From contig NZ_SOCT01000004.1 in assembly GCF_004364435.1 (NCBI RefSeq), positions 1 to 64,000 of the forward strand: 64,000 nucleotides of DNA. Reading direction: 5' to 3'. Origin of the DNA: Pseudomonas sp. LP_7_YM (GTDB taxonomy: Bacteria; Pseudomonadota; Gammaproteobacteria; Pseudomonadales; Pseudomonadaceae). Of this stretch, positions 54,719 to 64,000 are shown piece after piece. How positions within the stretch are numbered: the first letter of the stretch is position 1; each line of letters begins with the position of its first letter. The notes beneath the pieces were generated by a model. That model was not told the origin of the DNA and did not search any database. It saw only the letters and a program-made list of their open reading frames with translations. The position numbers and the translations under genes were made by a program.

Positions 54719-54745
54719 AGGGGGCGCCGTGCAAGCGCCGCCCCT
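54719..54745 (+). terminator. Hairpin between aprA and the inhibitor gene, possible attenuator
   Basis: GGGGCG and CGCCCC pair around CCGTGCAAGCGC, immediately after the aprA stop codon. With no T-run it could act as a partial terminator or mRNA-stabilising hairpin, keeping protease expression higher than that of the exporter. Confidence 0.4.
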
Positions 54746-54765
54746 GCCTGACCCGGAGCAGATCA

Positions 54766-55158
54766 ATGAATTGGAAGACCGCGGCGTGTCTGTTCACGAC
54801 GCTTTTCACCTTAAGCGGAGCACCTCTGATGGCCAGCAGCCTACGTCTCGCGAGCCCCGCCGAACTGGCCGGGCCCTGGCAGTTTTACGCCAAGGACGAT
54901 GCGCAAAAACCCTGCGCGTTGATTCTGGAAGAACAGGACGAGCGCCTGGCGGGTGATCTGGCCTGTGCCGGTCACTGGCTCGGCGGTACACCGGCAACCT
55001 GGTACCCGACGCCTGATGGCATCGCGCTGGTCGATAACCACGATGAACTCTTGGTGCATATGGGTCGCCAGCGAGAAGGGTTCTACATGGCACAACTTCA
55101 CGATGGCCGCACCTTTTATCTGCAACGCGAAGCCGTAAGCGCCATCCCACGTTCCTGA
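54766..55158 (+). CDS. aprI: AprI, periplasmic inhibitor of the alkaline protease
   Basis: 130 residues, GGAG before the ATG. Signal peptide [20 protein letters not shown] then LMASSLRL. The mature part matches the Inh family: [20 protein letters not shown], one disulfide (CALILEE...GDLACAGHW) and the [18 protein letters not shown] strand pair. The mature N-terminus inserts into the protease active site. It protects the periplasm during export. It lies between aprA and the exporter genes. Confidence 0.93.
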   Translation: MNWKTAACLFTTLFTLSGAPLMASSLRLASPAELAGPWQFYAKDDAQKPCALILEEQDERLAGDLACAGHWLGGTPATWYPTPDGIALVDNHDELLVHMGRQREGFYMAQLHDGRTFYLQREAVSAIPRS

Positions 55159-55181
55159 CTCTTTTTTTCAAGGATGAAACC

Positions 55182-56951
55182 ATGACCCAAGGCCGGCCAA
55201 GCCCCCTGCCGCGCGCCCCCATGTGGGCCACGCTAAAGGCCTATAAAGGCATCCTGCTCAGCATCGGCGCCTTCACGGCGCTGATCAACGTGTTAATGCT
55301 GGTGCCCTCGGTCTACATGCTGCAGGTGTACGACCGGGTGCTGTCATCGCAAAACGAAACCACGCTGGCGATGCTGACCGTGATGGTTGTCGCCTTTTTC
55401 GTGTTCATCGGCCTGATGGAGGCCGTACGCAGCTTTGTGGTGATCCGTATCGGCAGCGATATGGAGCGGCGCCTGAACCTGCAGGTGTACCAGGCGGCTT
55501 TCGAACGCAACCTGAGCCAGGGCGAAGGCAATGCCACACAGGCGCTGGCCGATTTGACCCTGGTGCGGCAGTTCGCCACCGGCCCGGCATTGTTCGCCTT
55601 CTTCGATGCGCCGTGGTTCCCCATCTACCTGGCGGTGATCTTTCTGTTCAACCCCTGGCTGGGCTTGTTTGCCACGGTGGGTGCCTTGGTACTGATCGCC
55701 CTGGCCTGGCTCAATGAAACGCTGACCCGCAAGCCGCTGGCCCAGGCTGGGCACTTTTCCGTGGCGTCGAGCCAGTTGTCCGGCAGCCACCTGAATAATG
55801 CTGAAGCGATCCAGGCCATGGGCATGCTGGTGCCGTTGCGCCAGCGCTGGTTCGCCTTGCACAGCCGGTTTCTGGAGCGGCAAAACCGCGCCAGCGACAT
55901 CGGCGCGCTGATCGGCTCGTTCAGCAAATGCCTGCGTTTGTGCCTGCAATCGCTGGTGCTGGGGCTGGGTGCACTGCTGGTCATCGAGGGCCAGATGAGC
56001 GGCGGCATGATGATCGCCGGCTCCATCCTGATGGGCCGTGCGCTGGCCCCGATCGATCAACTGATCGCGGTCTGGAAACAGTGGAGTTCAGCGCGACTGG
56101 CATGGCAGCGGCTCGACGCCCTGCTGATCGCCCACCCTGAGCGCCCAACGCCCATGCCCCTACCCGCTCCCACCGGGCATATCAGTGTCGAGCAAATCAG
56201 TGCAGCACCACCGGGACGGACCACCGTTACTCTGCAGCAACTGAGTTTTGCCGTGAATGCCGGAGAAACCCTGGGTGTGCTGGGTGCGTCCGGCTCCGGC
56301 AAGTCAACGTTGGCCCGGGTGTTGATCGGGGTCTGGCAACCCTTGGCCGGGGTGGTTCGTCTGGATGGTGCAGAGCTGCACCGCTGGGACCGCAACGCGC
56401 TGGGCGCCCATGTCGGTTATCTGCCCCAAGACATCGAACTGTTCAGCGGCAGCATCGCCGACAATATCGCACGCTTTACCAGCGCCGATCCGCACCAGGT
56501 GGTAACCGCTGCCCGCTTGGCAGGCGTGCACGAAATGATCCTGCGTCTGCCTCAAGGCTATGACACGCAACTGGGCGATGGCGGCTCTGGGCTGTCCGGC
56601 GGTCAGAAACAGCGCGTGGCTCTGGCCCGTGCGCTGTACGGCGAGCCGAAACTGGTGGTGCTCGACGAGCCTAACTCTAACCTCGACAGCAACGGCGAAG
56701 CCGCATTGGCCGCTGCCATCGCGCAGCTCAAGGCTCGCGGTTGCACGGTGATTCTGATTACCCATCGCTCTGCCGTGCTAAATCAGGCAGACCGCCTGCT
56801 GGTACTTAACGACGGACGTCTGCAACTGTTCGGCCCTGCGGGTGATGTATTGAAGGCGCTCTCCGGTGCGCAGTCTGCGCCTGAACGAGCGCAAGGGGTG
56901 AGTTTCAGTCGCCAGTTCGGCGCGCAGCAAGGAGGCCAGCGCCATGAATGA
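55182..56951 (+). CDS. aprD: AprD, type I secretion ABC transporter ATPase
   Basis: 589 residues, PrtD/AprD type. About five to six membrane helices in the first 310 residues ([40 protein letters not shown]). The nucleotide-binding domain has Walker [20 protein letters not shown], signature [15 protein letters not shown], Walker [14 protein letters not shown] and H-loop ILITHRSA. The C-terminal end overlaps aprE by 8 bp. It exports AprA in one step with AprE and AprF. Confidence 0.96.
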   Translation: MTQGRPSPLPRAPMWATLKAYKGILLSIGAFTALINVLMLVPSVYMLQVYDRVLSSQNETTLAMLTVMVVAFFVFIGLMEAVRSFVVIRIGSDMERRLNLQVYQAAFERNLSQGEGNATQALADLTLVRQFATGPALFAFFDAPWFPIYLAVIFLFNPWLGLFATVGALVLIALAWLNETLTRKPLAQAGHFSVASSQLSGSHLNNAEAIQAMGMLVPLRQRWFALHSRFLERQNRASDIGALIGSFSKCLRLCLQSLVLGLGALLVIEGQMSGGMMIAGSILMGRALAPIDQLIAVWKQWSSARLAWQRLDALLIAHPERPTPMPLPAPTGHISVEQISAAPPGRTTVTLQQLSFAVNAGETLGVLGASGSGKSTLARVLIGVWQPLAGVVRLDGAELHRWDRNALGAHVGYLPQDIELFSGSIADNIARFTSADPHQVVTAARLAGVHEMILRLPQGYDTQLGDGGSGLSGGQKQRVALARALYGEPKLVVLDEPNSNLDSNGEAALAAAIAQLKARGCTVILITHRSAVLNQADRLLVLNDGRLQLFGPAGDVLKALSGAQSAPERAQGVSFSRQFGAQQGGQRHE

Positions 56952-58248
56952 ACACATCCTTAAACCCGAGCGCAATGCACAGTTTTTCGTCAGCGTGGGC
57001 TGGTGGCTGGCCTTGCTCGGTGCCGGGAGCTTTTTCCTCTGGGCTGCACTGGCACCGCTCGACCAGGGCATTGCAGTGCCTGGCACCGTGGTGGTGTCGG
57101 GCAAGCGCAAAGCGGTGCAGTCAGTGGACAGCGGCGTGGTCAGTCGCATCATGGTGCGCGAGGGCCAAGTGGTGCATCAGGGCCAGCCGCTGTTCCAGCT
57201 TGACCACACGCAGGTCCAGGCCGACGTGCAATCGTTGCGCGCCCAGTACGAACTGGCCCAGGCCAGCATCGCCAGGCTCCAGGCCGAACGCGATAGCAGT
57301 GTGCAGGTGCGCTTTCCCGAGGCCCTGTTACAGAAAGCGTCTGCACAGCTGCTCGGCGTGCTGGAAGGCCAGCGGCAGTTGTTCAGCAGTCGTCACCAGG
57401 CGTTCCAGCGATCCCAGGCAGGCATCCATGCGACCATCGAGGGTGGCATTGCCCAGCTGGCCGGCATGCGCCAGGCGCGTAACGACCTTCAGGCCCAGGC
57501 CGAGTCATTGCGCCAGCAACTGGAAAACCTCCGGCCGCTGGCCGAGCGCGGCTACATCGCCCGCAACCGCTTGATGGACTACGACCGGCAACTGTCTCAG
57601 GTGCAACGTGACCTGGCACAGAACACCGGTGACACAGGGCGTGTCGCTCAGCAAATCGAACAATCGCGGCTGAGCCTGCAGCAAGGCGTCGAGGAGTATC
57701 AAAAGGAGGTGCGCGGACAACTGGCCGATGCCGAGCTGAAAAGCATCACGCTGAGCCAGCAATTGGCCTCGGCACAATTCAGCCTGACCCACAGCGAAAT
57801 CAACGCACCGGCCGATGGCATCGCCGTGAACCTCTCGGTGCACACCGAAGGCGCGGTGGTGCATGCCGGTGAGTCACTGCTGGAAATCGTGCCCCAGGGC
57901 GAGGGCCTTGAAATCGAAGGTCACCTGCCGGTGCACATGGTCGACAAGGTCGCCGAACAGCTGCCTGTGGATGTGCTCTTCACCGCGTTCAATCAGAGCC
58001 GTACGCCACGTGTGAACGCCACGGTGAGCCTGATTTCCGCCGACCAGTTGCTCGACGAGCGCAGTGGCCAGCCGTATTACATCGTGCGCAGCAGCGTCAC
58101 CGACCAGGCGCTGGCCAAGCTCAAGGGCCTGGTGATCAAGCCGGGCATGCCGGCGCAGATGTTCGTCCGCACGGGCGAGCGCTCTCTTCTCAATTACCTG
58201 TTCAAGCCTTTGATGGACCGCGCAGGAATGGCACTGACCGAGGAATAG
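56944..58248 (+). CDS. aprE: AprE, HlyD-type membrane fusion protein
   Basis: 434 residues. A short cytoplasmic N-terminus, a membrane helix ([20 protein letters not shown]), then a periplasmic lipoyl/barrel-sandwich half ([40 protein letters not shown]). A long coiled coil follows (about 95-280) and a beta domain with the HlyD-family motif [20 protein letters not shown] near the C-terminus. It bridges AprD and AprF across the periplasm. Overlaps aprD by 8 bp, one base before aprF. Confidence 0.95.
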   Translation: MNEHILKPERNAQFFVSVGWWLALLGAGSFFLWAALAPLDQGIAVPGTVVVSGKRKAVQSVDSGVVSRIMVREGQVVHQGQPLFQLDHTQVQADVQSLRAQYELAQASIARLQAERDSSVQVRFPEALLQKASAQLLGVLEGQRQLFSSRHQAFQRSQAGIHATIEGGIAQLAGMRQARNDLQAQAESLRQQLENLRPLAERGYIARNRLMDYDRQLSQVQRDLAQNTGDTGRVAQQIEQSRLSLQQGVEEYQKEVRGQLADAELKSITLSQQLASAQFSLTHSEINAPADGIAVNLSVHTEGAVVHAGESLLEIVPQGEGLEIEGHLPVHMVDKVAEQLPVDVLFTAFNQSRTPRVNATVSLISADQLLDERSGQPYYIVRSSVTDQALAKLKGLVIKPGMPAQMFVRTGERSLLNYLFKPLMDRAGMALTEE

Positions 58249-58249
58249 G

Positions 58250-59608
58250 ATGTTTCGGTACATGAAAATCTGGCTGGCAGCGCTGCTATGGATCAGCGCC
58301 AATATGCAGGCCCAGGCAATGGGTTTATTTGATGTTTATGAGCAAGCCTTGCGTAACGACCCGGTGTTCCTTGGCGCCATGAAGGAGCGCGACGCCGGGC
58401 TGGAAAATCGCAATATCGGCCGTGCCGGGCTGTTGCCTCACGTGGCCTGGAACTATAACAAGGGCCGCAACGACTCCAGGGCCACGTACAAAAGCGACGA
58501 GCGTCCCAACTCCCGCGAGGACCGTCACTACAACAGTTTCGGTTCGACGTTGAGCGTGCAGCAGCCCATTATCGACTACGAAGCCTACGCCAACTACCGC
58601 AAGGGTGTGGCGCAGGCCTTGTTTGCCGACCAGGCCTTTCGAGCTAAAAGTCAGGAATTGCTGGTGCGGGTGTTGTCCGCTTACAGCCAGGCGCTGTTCA
58701 GTCGCGACCAGATCGAAATTGCCGAGGCAAAGAAGAAAGCGTTCGAGCGGCAGTTCGATCAAAACCGGCAAATGTTCGATCGGGGCGAAGGCACCAATAC
58801 CGACATCCTGGAAGCAGAATCACGTTACGAACTGGCCGGTGCCGAGGAAATCGAAGCGCAGAATGAACAAGACGCTGCGTTGAGTGAGTTAGGGGCCTTG
58901 ATCGGCGTACCTGAGGTGCGAATCGACGACCTGGCGCCCCTGCGTACCCCGTTCGGTTTTCTGGCCCTGACGCCAACCACTTATGAGGCGTGGAATGCCA
59001 TCGCCTTGAGTGAAAACGCCGACCTCGCCTCGCAGCGCCAATTGCTGGAAGTCGCGCACCAAGAGGTGAAACGCAACGTGGCCGGGCATCTGCCCAAGCT
59101 CAACGCCTACGCCACTGTACGCAGCATGGAATCCGACAGCGGCAATACCTACAACCAGCGTTACGACACCAACACCATTGGCCTGGAAATCAGCCTGCCG
59201 CTGTACGCCGGCGGTGGCGTCAGCGCCTCCAGCCGTCAAGCCAGCCGTAGCCTGGAGCAAGCGGAGTATGACCTTGAGGGCAAAACCCGTGAGACGCTGA
59301 TCCAGTTGCGTCGCCAATTCAACGCCTGCGCCACGGGCATACAGAAAATCCGCGCTTATGACAAGGCATTGGCGTCAGCGCAGGCATTAGTGGTGTCCAC
59401 GCAATACAGCATCAAGGGTGGAGAGCGGGTCAACCTGGACGAACTGAATGCGCAACAACAGCTTTACAGCACTCGTCAGGACCTGGCCAAGACTCGATAT
59501 GAATACTTGATGGCCTGGATCAAGTTGCATTACTACGCAGGTACCTTGACTGGAGAGCAACTGGCGCGGGTCGATGAGGCATTTGGCGCGGGCCGGCCGT
59601 ACCGCTAA
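58250..59608 (+). CDS. aprF: AprF, TolC-type outer membrane channel
   Basis: 452 residues. Signal peptide MFRYMKIWLAALLWISANMQ, then AQAMGLFDVYEQALRNDPVF. The two halves carry outer-membrane-factor repeats: SVQQPIIDYEAYANYRKGVA and EISLPLYAGGGVSASSRQAS lie at equivalent places. C-terminal region LHYYAGTLTGEQLARVDEAF. It forms the trimeric tunnel for AprA. Last gene of the cluster. Start at 58250 is 1 bp after the aprE stop. Confidence 0.94.
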   Translation: MFRYMKIWLAALLWISANMQAQAMGLFDVYEQALRNDPVFLGAMKERDAGLENRNIGRAGLLPHVAWNYNKGRNDSRATYKSDERPNSREDRHYNSFGSTLSVQQPIIDYEAYANYRKGVAQALFADQAFRAKSQELLVRVLSAYSQALFSRDQIEIAEAKKKAFERQFDQNRQMFDRGEGTNTDILEAESRYELAGAEEIEAQNEQDAALSELGALIGVPEVRIDDLAPLRTPFGFLALTPTTYEAWNAIALSENADLASQRQLLEVAHQEVKRNVAGHLPKLNAYATVRSMESDSGNTYNQRYDTNTIGLEISLPLYAGGGVSASSRQASRSLEQAEYDLEGKTRETLIQLRRQFNACATGIQKIRAYDKALASAQALVVSTQYSIKGGERVNLDELNAQQQLYSTRQDLAKTRYEYLMAWIKLHYYAGTLTGEQLARVDEAFGAGRPYR

Positions 59609-59874
59609 ACATCAGTGGCCGTAGTGGGAACGCCCCATCCAGGACGCGATGCAAATGATTCCAGCAGCGGTCGTGGTGGGGCACACACTCGAAGAGACGG
59701 CTATGCGCGGTGGAAGCAATCTTGGGGGCGTCGCGTGGGTAGCCCACTGAACAAGGTGGGAACAGGCACGAATTGTCGGCACGCTACCCGCCGCCGCCCC
59801 TCGATTCTGTGTTTCGATAGACGAAAAAATGCCCAGACTCAAAGACAACGTCTTCGATCCAGGCATATTCAAAA

Positions 59875-59951
59875 TGGTCGGGGTAAGGGGATTCGAACTC
59901 CTGACATCCTGCTCCCAAAGCAGGCGCGCTACCGGACTGCGCTATACCCCG
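59875..59951 (-). tRNA. tRNA-Pro (anticodon TGG), copy 1
   Basis: A 77-nt cloverleaf on the minus strand beginning CGGGGTATAGCGCAGTCCGG, with anticodon loop TTTGGGA (TGG). T-loop GTTCGAATCCC; CCA is encoded. It is identical to the copy at 60132-60208. Confidence 0.97.
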
Positions 59952-60050
59952 TTTTGAAACTAAAGGCACCTCAACCAGCTGCCTGCGACCTGATGCGAAT
60001 GGCAACAAGTCTTTAAGATTCGGCTCCAAGGTTGCCCTTGAAGCCAAAAA

Positions 60051-60126
60051 TGGTGGGTCGTGTGGGATTCGAACCTACGACCAATTGGTTAAAAGCCAAC
60101 TGCTCTACCAACTGAGCTAACGACCC
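60051..60126 (-). tRNA. tRNA-Lys (anticodon TTT)
   Basis: A 76-nt cloverleaf on the minus strand, GGGTCGTTAGCTCAGTTGG, anticodon loop CTTTTAA (TTT), T-arm GGTTCGAATCC, acceptor stem GGGTCGT/ACGACCC and encoded CCA. Confidence 0.97.
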
Positions 60127-60131
60127 AAAAA

Positions 60132-60208
60132 TGGTCGGGGTAAGGGGATTCGAACTCCTGACATCCTGCTCCCAAAGCAGGCGCGCTACCGGACTGCGCT
60201 ATACCCCG
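60132..60208 (-). tRNA. tRNA-Pro (anticodon TGG), copy 2
   Basis: Identical in sequence to the tRNA-Pro at 59875-59951. It sits 5 bp from tRNA-Lys in what looks like one multi-tRNA transcript (Asn-Pro-Lys-Pro). Confidence 0.97.
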
Positions 60209-60228
60209 ACGGTATTACCTTCTGAAAC

Positions 60229-60304
60229 TGGCTCCGTGACCAGGACTCGAACCTGGGACCCAATGATTAACAGTCATTTGCTCTACCGACTGAGCTATCA
60301 CGGA
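60229..60304 (-). tRNA. tRNA-Asn (anticodon GTT)
   Basis: A 76-nt cloverleaf on the minus strand, TCCGTGATAGCTCAGTCGG, anticodon loop CTGTTAA (GTT), T-arm GGTTCGAGTCC, encoded CCA. First tRNA of the minus-strand cluster, which is read leftwards. Confidence 0.97.
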
Positions 60305-60502
60305 ACTGAATGACTTCACAATTTCAGCCTCTTTGACCTGTCTGCATCGCTGCGTTCACGTCTCTGAGGCGCGCTATTCTACATTCCCAGAAATAGCTGT
60401 CAACCCTCTAAATTGCTTTTAAGACAATGATTTGCAACTTTTTTTCGAGATAGTGTCCAGACCCCGAAAATCCGGTGCTCGACAGACAATCCCCGGTCTC
60501 AC

Positions 60503-60533
60503 AAAAAAGGGCGCTCAGCCTGGAGCGCCCTTC
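60503..60533 (-). terminator. Rho-independent terminator of clpB
   Basis: Read on the minus strand: AAGGGCGCTCCAGGCTGAGCGCCCTT followed by TTTTG. The stem is GGGCGCTC/GAGCGCCC. It lies 40 bp past the clpB stop codon. Confidence 0.9.
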
Positions 60534-60572
60534 TCTTGCTTTTATATTGCTTCTATATAAAGAAGCACTGGG

Positions 60573-63137
60573 TCAGGCGAAGGTGATTTCGTCGTTCTCT
60601 ACAGTGCCCTTGATGCTGGTGCCGGGCATGAAGCCGCCGGACAGAATCAGCTGAGCCAATGGGTTCTCGATCCAGCGCTGGATCGCACGCTTTAGCGGAC
60701 GCGCGCCATAGACCGGGTCGTAGCCAACGGCAATCAGTTTATCCATAGCCTCAGGCGTCAGCTCAAGGCTCAGGTCACGCTCGGCCAGACGTTGGCGCAG
60801 ACGGCCCAGCTGGATCTGCGTGATACCGGCAATCTGCTCCCGTGCCAGCGGCTCGAAGATCACCACCTCGTCCACCCGGTTGATGAACTCAGGACGGAAG
60901 TGCGTGCTTACTGCATCCATCACCGCTGCACGCTGCGCTTCGCGATCACCCACCAGTTCCTGAATACGGGCAGACCCCAGGTTAGAAGTCATGACGATCA
61001 CCGTGTTGCGAAAATCCACGGTACGCCCATGGCTGTCGGTCAGTCGGCCGTCTTCGAGCACCTGCAGCAGGATGTTGAAAACGTCCGGATGCGCTTTTTC
61101 CACCTCATCCAGCAGGATCACCGAGTACGGCTTACGCCGCACGGCTTCGGTCAGGTAACCGCCCTCTTCGTAGCCAACGTAGCCAGGGGGCGCACCAATC
61201 AGGCGAGCGACGGAATGTTTTTCCATGAACTCGGACATGTCGATGCGCACCATGGCCTCTTCGGTATCGAACAGGAACTCGGCCAGCGCCTTGCACAGTT
61301 CGGTCTTGCCCACACCGGTGGGGCCGAGAAACATGAACGAACCGCTCGGCCGATTCGGGTCGGACAACCCGGCGCGCGAACGACGTACCGCATTGGCTAC
61401 AGCCACGACCGCTTCGTTCTGCCCGATCACGCGCTGATGTAACAGGCTTTCCATTTTCAGCAGCTTGTCGCGCTCGCCTTCGAGCATCTTCGACACCGGA
61501 ATACCGGTCCACTTCGACACGACCTCGGCAATCTCTTCCTCGGTCACTTTGCTGCGCAGCAACTGGTTTTCCGGTTTGCCGTGCTGATCGACCATCTGCA
61601 AGCTGCGCTCCAGATCGGGAATGACTCCGTACTGCAATTCAGCCATGCGATTGAGGTCACCGCGACGACGGGCGGCCTCCAGTTCCTGACGTGATTGCTC
61701 GATCTTCTGCTGAATCTGCGCGGAACCGGTCACTTCGGCTTTTTCAGAGGTCCAGATTTCTTCAAGATCGGCGTATTCACGCTCCAGGCGCTGGATCTCT
61801 TCCTGAAGTTTGTCCAGACGTTTGATCGCAGCCTCGTCGTCCTCTTTCTTCAGCGCCTGGGCTTCGACCTTCAACTGAATCAGACGGCGCTCAAGACGAT
61901 CAAGCACTTCGGGCTTGGAATCGATTTCCATGCGGATACGGCTGGCTGCTTCGTCGATCAGATCGATGGCCTTGTCCGGCAGTTGACGGTCGGTGATGTA
62001 ACGATGGCTGAGTTTGGCTGCGGCTATGATTGCGCCGTCAGTGATCGCCACCTTGTGGTGAACCTCGTAGCGCTCCTTGAGGCCACGCAAGATCGCAATG
62101 GTGTCTTCTTCACTCGGCTCGTCCACCAGCACTTTCTGGAAGCGCCGCTCAAGCGCCGCATCCTTCTCTATATATTGGCGGTACTCGTTGAGGGTCGTGG
62201 CGCCGACGCAGTGCAATTCGCCTCGGGCCAACGCAGGCTTGAGCATGTTGCCTGCATCCATCGAGCCTTCTGCCTTGCCCGCGCCCACCATGGTGTGCAG
62301 TTCGTCGATGAACAGGATCACCTGGCCTTCCTGCTTGGAAAGCTCATTGAGCACGGCTTTGAGGCGCTCTTCGAACTCGCCGCGAAACTTCGCGCCGGCG
62401 ATCAGCGAGCCCATGTCCAGCGACAGCAGCCGCTTGCCGCGCAGACCATCCGGCACTTCGCCATTGATGATGCGTTGCGCCAAACCTTCGGCAATCGCGG
62501 TTTTGCCCACCCCAGGCTCACCGATCAGCACCGGGTTGTTTTTGGTACGGCGTTGCAGCACCTGGATGGTCCGGCGAATTTCGTCGTCACGACCGATCAC
62601 CGGATCAAGCTTGCCCTCTTCGGCACGCTTGGTCAGGTCGACGGTGTACTTGTCCAGCGCCTGACGCGACTCTTCGGCGTTCGGGTCGTTGACCGCATTG
62701 CCGCCGCGCAGGTTGCTGACGGCATTCTCCAACGCCTTCTTGCTGACGCCCTGGCCAAGCAGCAACTTGCCCAGCTTGCTGTTTTCGTCCATTGCAGCGA
62801 GCAAGACCAGCTCGCTGGAGATGAACTGATCACCCTTCTGTTGCGCCAGACGGTCGGCCTGATTAAGCAGGCGCGCCAGATCCTGCGACATGTTTACGTC
62901 GCCAGTCGGGTTCTGAATTTTCGGCAGTTGGTCAAGCTCCTTGCTCAACGCCTTGCGCAGGCTGTTGATGTCGAAGCCGACTTGCAGCAGCAGGGGTTTG
63001 ATCGAACCACCCTGTTGCTCGAGCAGCGCCTGCATCAGGTGAGCAGGCTCGATGGCCGGATGGTCCAAGCCCACCGCCAGGGATTGGGAGTCTGATAAAG
63101 CGAGCTGTAACTTGCTGGTTAAACGGTCAATACGCAT
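60573..63137 (-). CDS. clpB: ClpB, protein disaggregase chaperone
   Basis: 854 residues, Hsp100/AAA+ disaggregase working with DnaK. N-terminal Clp domain (1-145: [20 protein letters not shown]). First AAA+ module: Walker [17 protein letters not shown], Walker [17 protein letters not shown]. Coiled-coil middle domain (about 410-520, rich in Glu/Leu/Arg: [20 protein letters not shown]), which distinguishes it from ClpA. Second AAA+ module: [16 protein letters not shown] and [15 protein letters not shown]. Normal length and intact. Heat-shock promoter upstream; pgeF lies further upstream in the same direction. Confidence 0.98.
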   Translation of the reverse strand: MRIDRLTSKLQLALSDSQSLAVGLDHPAIEPAHLMQALLEQQGGSIKPLLLQVGFDINSLRKALSKELDQLPKIQNPTGDVNMSQDLARLLNQADRLAQQKGDQFISSELVLLAAMDENSKLGKLLLGQGVSKKALENAVSNLRGGNAVNDPNAEESRQALDKYTVDLTKRAEEGKLDPVIGRDDEIRRTIQVLQRRTKNNPVLIGEPGVGKTAIAEGLAQRIINGEVPDGLRGKRLLSLDMGSLIAGAKFRGEFEERLKAVLNELSKQEGQVILFIDELHTMVGAGKAEGSMDAGNMLKPALARGELHCVGATTLNEYRQYIEKDAALERRFQKVLVDEPSEEDTIAILRGLKERYEVHHKVAITDGAIIAAAKLSHRYITDRQLPDKAIDLIDEAASRIRMEIDSKPEVLDRLERRLIQLKVEAQALKKEDDEAAIKRLDKLQEEIQRLEREYADLEEIWTSEKAEVTGSAQIQQKIEQSRQELEAARRRGDLNRMAELQYGVIPDLERSLQMVDQHGKPENQLLRSKVTEEEIAEVVSKWTGIPVSKMLEGERDKLLKMESLLHQRVIGQNEAVVAVANAVRRSRAGLSDPNRPSGSFMFLGPTGVGKTELCKALAEFLFDTEEAMVRIDMSEFMEKHSVARLIGAPPGYVGYEEGGYLTEAVRRKPYSVILLDEVEKAHPDVFNILLQVLEDGRLTDSHGRTVDFRNTVIVMTSNLGSARIQELVGDREAQRAAVMDAVSTHFRPEFINRVDEVVIFEPLAREQIAGITQIQLGRLRQRLAERDLSLELTPEAMDKLIAVGYDPVYGARPLKRAIQRWIENPLAQLILSGGFMPGTSIKGTVENDEITFA

Positions 63138-63423
63138 TGGTCACCTTCCTAATGGGCAGGCCGGAGCAATGAACACACCTTAATAACGAAAACCTGCCGG
63201 ATAGCCCTTAGATGTGGCCGATTGCACAGGATTCAAGCGGTGTGGGCCTGACACAGGTCAACGTTAGCTTGCTTAAGGGAATTTGAGGCGGGAAATGAGC
63301 TTTAAACGAGCCGCTGGAACCTATGAGTGTGAGTTGCTCACGAACCCAGGCCCAGCCGCAGGATTGGAAAGGATGCACCGCCCTTTTCGTGAGCAGGCTC
63401 TCCCCACAGGGTTTGGGCCCGTG
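63138..63423. other. clpB leader/promoter region
   Basis: About 285 bp without a gene, holding the clpB promoter and leader and the 3' end of pgeF. Nothing else was recognised. Confidence 0.5.
63210..63237 (-). promoter_or_regulatory. Sigma-32 (heat-shock) promoter of clpB
   Basis: On the minus strand CTTGAAT, 13 bases, CCACATCT. This resembles the RpoH consensus CTTGAAA-N11-16-CCCCATNT. It lies about 75 bp before the clpB ATG. Heat-shock control of clpB is expected. Confidence 0.75.
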
Positions 63424-64000
63424 CTACTTACTGTCGATCCACACCAGCGAAGCGAACCGTCCGGTGCGTGCGCTGCGGCGATAGGAGAAGAATCGCTCGT
63501 CGCTGCAGGTCGACAAACCGCCGCCATACACCGCCGTCAGGCCACGGGCCGCAAGCCGCAGGCGCGCCAACTGGTAGATATCCGCCATGAACTTGCCGGG
63601 GTTGGCACTCGCCCGGAATGCTTTGGCCGTCTCGGGATGAGTCGCCATAAAGGCTTCCCGCACCTCTGGGCCGACTTCAAAGGCTTGCGGGCCGATAGCA
63701 GGCCCGAGCCAGACGAGAATCTCTGAAGGCGCCTCAATGAAACTCTCGACCGTCGCCTCCAACACACCTGCCGCCAGACCCCGCCAACCGGCATGAGCTG
63801 CTGCCACCTGAGTGCCCTGCCGATTGCAGAACAACGCCGGCAGGCAGTCAGCCGTCATGATGGTGCAGGCCACGCCCGGCGTGTTGCTCCAGCTGGCGTC
63901 GGCTTGCAGCACCTGCGCAGGTGAGGCTTCAACGACATCGATGCCATGCACCTGTTTCAACCACGCAGGCTTAATCGTCAGGCAGGACGTCAGTATCGAT
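63424..64000 (-). CDS. pgeF: PgeF, peptidoglycan editing factor (multi-copper-oxidase-like, YfiH/DUF152), partial
   Basis: The visible part is about 190 residues; the N-terminus lies beyond the right edge. Family motifs: WLKQVHGIDVVEA with a metal/catalytic His, MTADCLPALFCNRQGTQV (Cys), AAAHAGWRGLAAGVLEATVE (His) and the C-terminal STCSDERFFSYRRSARTGRF. In E. coli, YfiH removes wrongly incorporated L-Ser from peptidoglycan precursors. pgeF before clpB is a conserved gammaproteobacterial order. The frame continues into the edge without a stop. Confidence 0.93.
   Translation of the reverse strand, partial: SILTSCLTIKPAWLKQVHGIDVVEASPAQVLQADASWSNTPGVACTIMTADCLPALFCNRQGTQVAAAHAGWRGLAAGVLEATVESFIEAPSEILVWLGPAIGPQAFEVGPEVREAFMATHPETAKAFRASANPGKFMADIYQLARLRLAARGLTAVYGGGLSTCSDERFFSYRRSARTGRFASLVWIDSK

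Overview
The window looks like chromosomal DNA of a fluorescent Pseudomonas, most probably the P. syringae complex. This is inferred from the gene set and order (pilA-tRNA-Thr-pilBCD-coaE-yacG, nadC, ampD-ampE, an apr protease/secretion cluster, pgeF-clpB), GC-rich coding sequence, many chemoreceptors and abundant IS66 elements. No species-specific marker was available.

Layout. 1-5.5 kb is a nest of IS66-family insertion sequences. A complete 2956-bp IS66 (2056-5011), carrying a pRiA4b-ORF3-like passenger gene, sits inside tnpA of a second IS66 that runs off the left edge. An exact 8-bp target duplication (TGCTTTTC) proves the insertion, and removing it restores a 110-codon tnpA. A third IS66 end fragment follows. 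5.6-16.2 kb is a defence island with two modules. The first is a minus-strand operon of DNA methyltransferase, McrB-like AAA+ ATPase and DUF2357/PD-(D/E)XK nuclease (LlaJI/BsuMI-like logic). The second is a PtuAB (Septu)-like pair facing a divergent MORC/GHKL-type ATPase. In this pair the ATPase carries its own fused and apparently inactivated HNH-family domain. 16.5-17.5 kb holds two imperfect copies of a tmRNA-3'-end-like sequence plus terminator around a broken SGNH-hydrolase fragment, which looks like old integration scars.

17.6-33 kb is accessory or variable chromosome: small proteins, two chemoreceptors, an AdhP-type alcohol dehydrogenase, an autotransporter, a SotB-like efflux pump, an NmrA-like reductase with a divergent HxlR regulator, an HPP-family membrane protein, a LysR regulator and a small exported protein. 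33-44.7 kb is conserved core: ampE, ampD, a DUF1631 protein, nadC, an alpha/beta hydrolase, tRNA-Thr, pilA with a sigma-54 promoter, pilB-pilC-pilD-coaE-yacG. 44.7-50 kb is a catabolic cluster (2-hydroxyacid dehydrogenase, SDR, FAH-family hydrolase, MFS importer) with a divergent AraC regulator; its substrate is unknown. 50-52.8 kb holds a DUF1780 protein, a decayed DUF3094 gene, a type II NADH dehydrogenase and a small conserved protein. 53.3-59.6 kb is the alkaline metalloprotease AprA with its inhibitor and dedicated type I exporter AprDEF. 59.9-60.3 kb is a minus-strand tRNA cluster (Pro, Lys, Pro, Asn), followed by clpB with a sigma-32-like promoter and a partial pgeF at the right edge.

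The most interesting part is the 11-16 kb three-gene module. The combination of a degenerate HNH-ATPase fusion, an intact HNH partner and a divergent GHKL ATPase matches no named defence system I can recall exactly.
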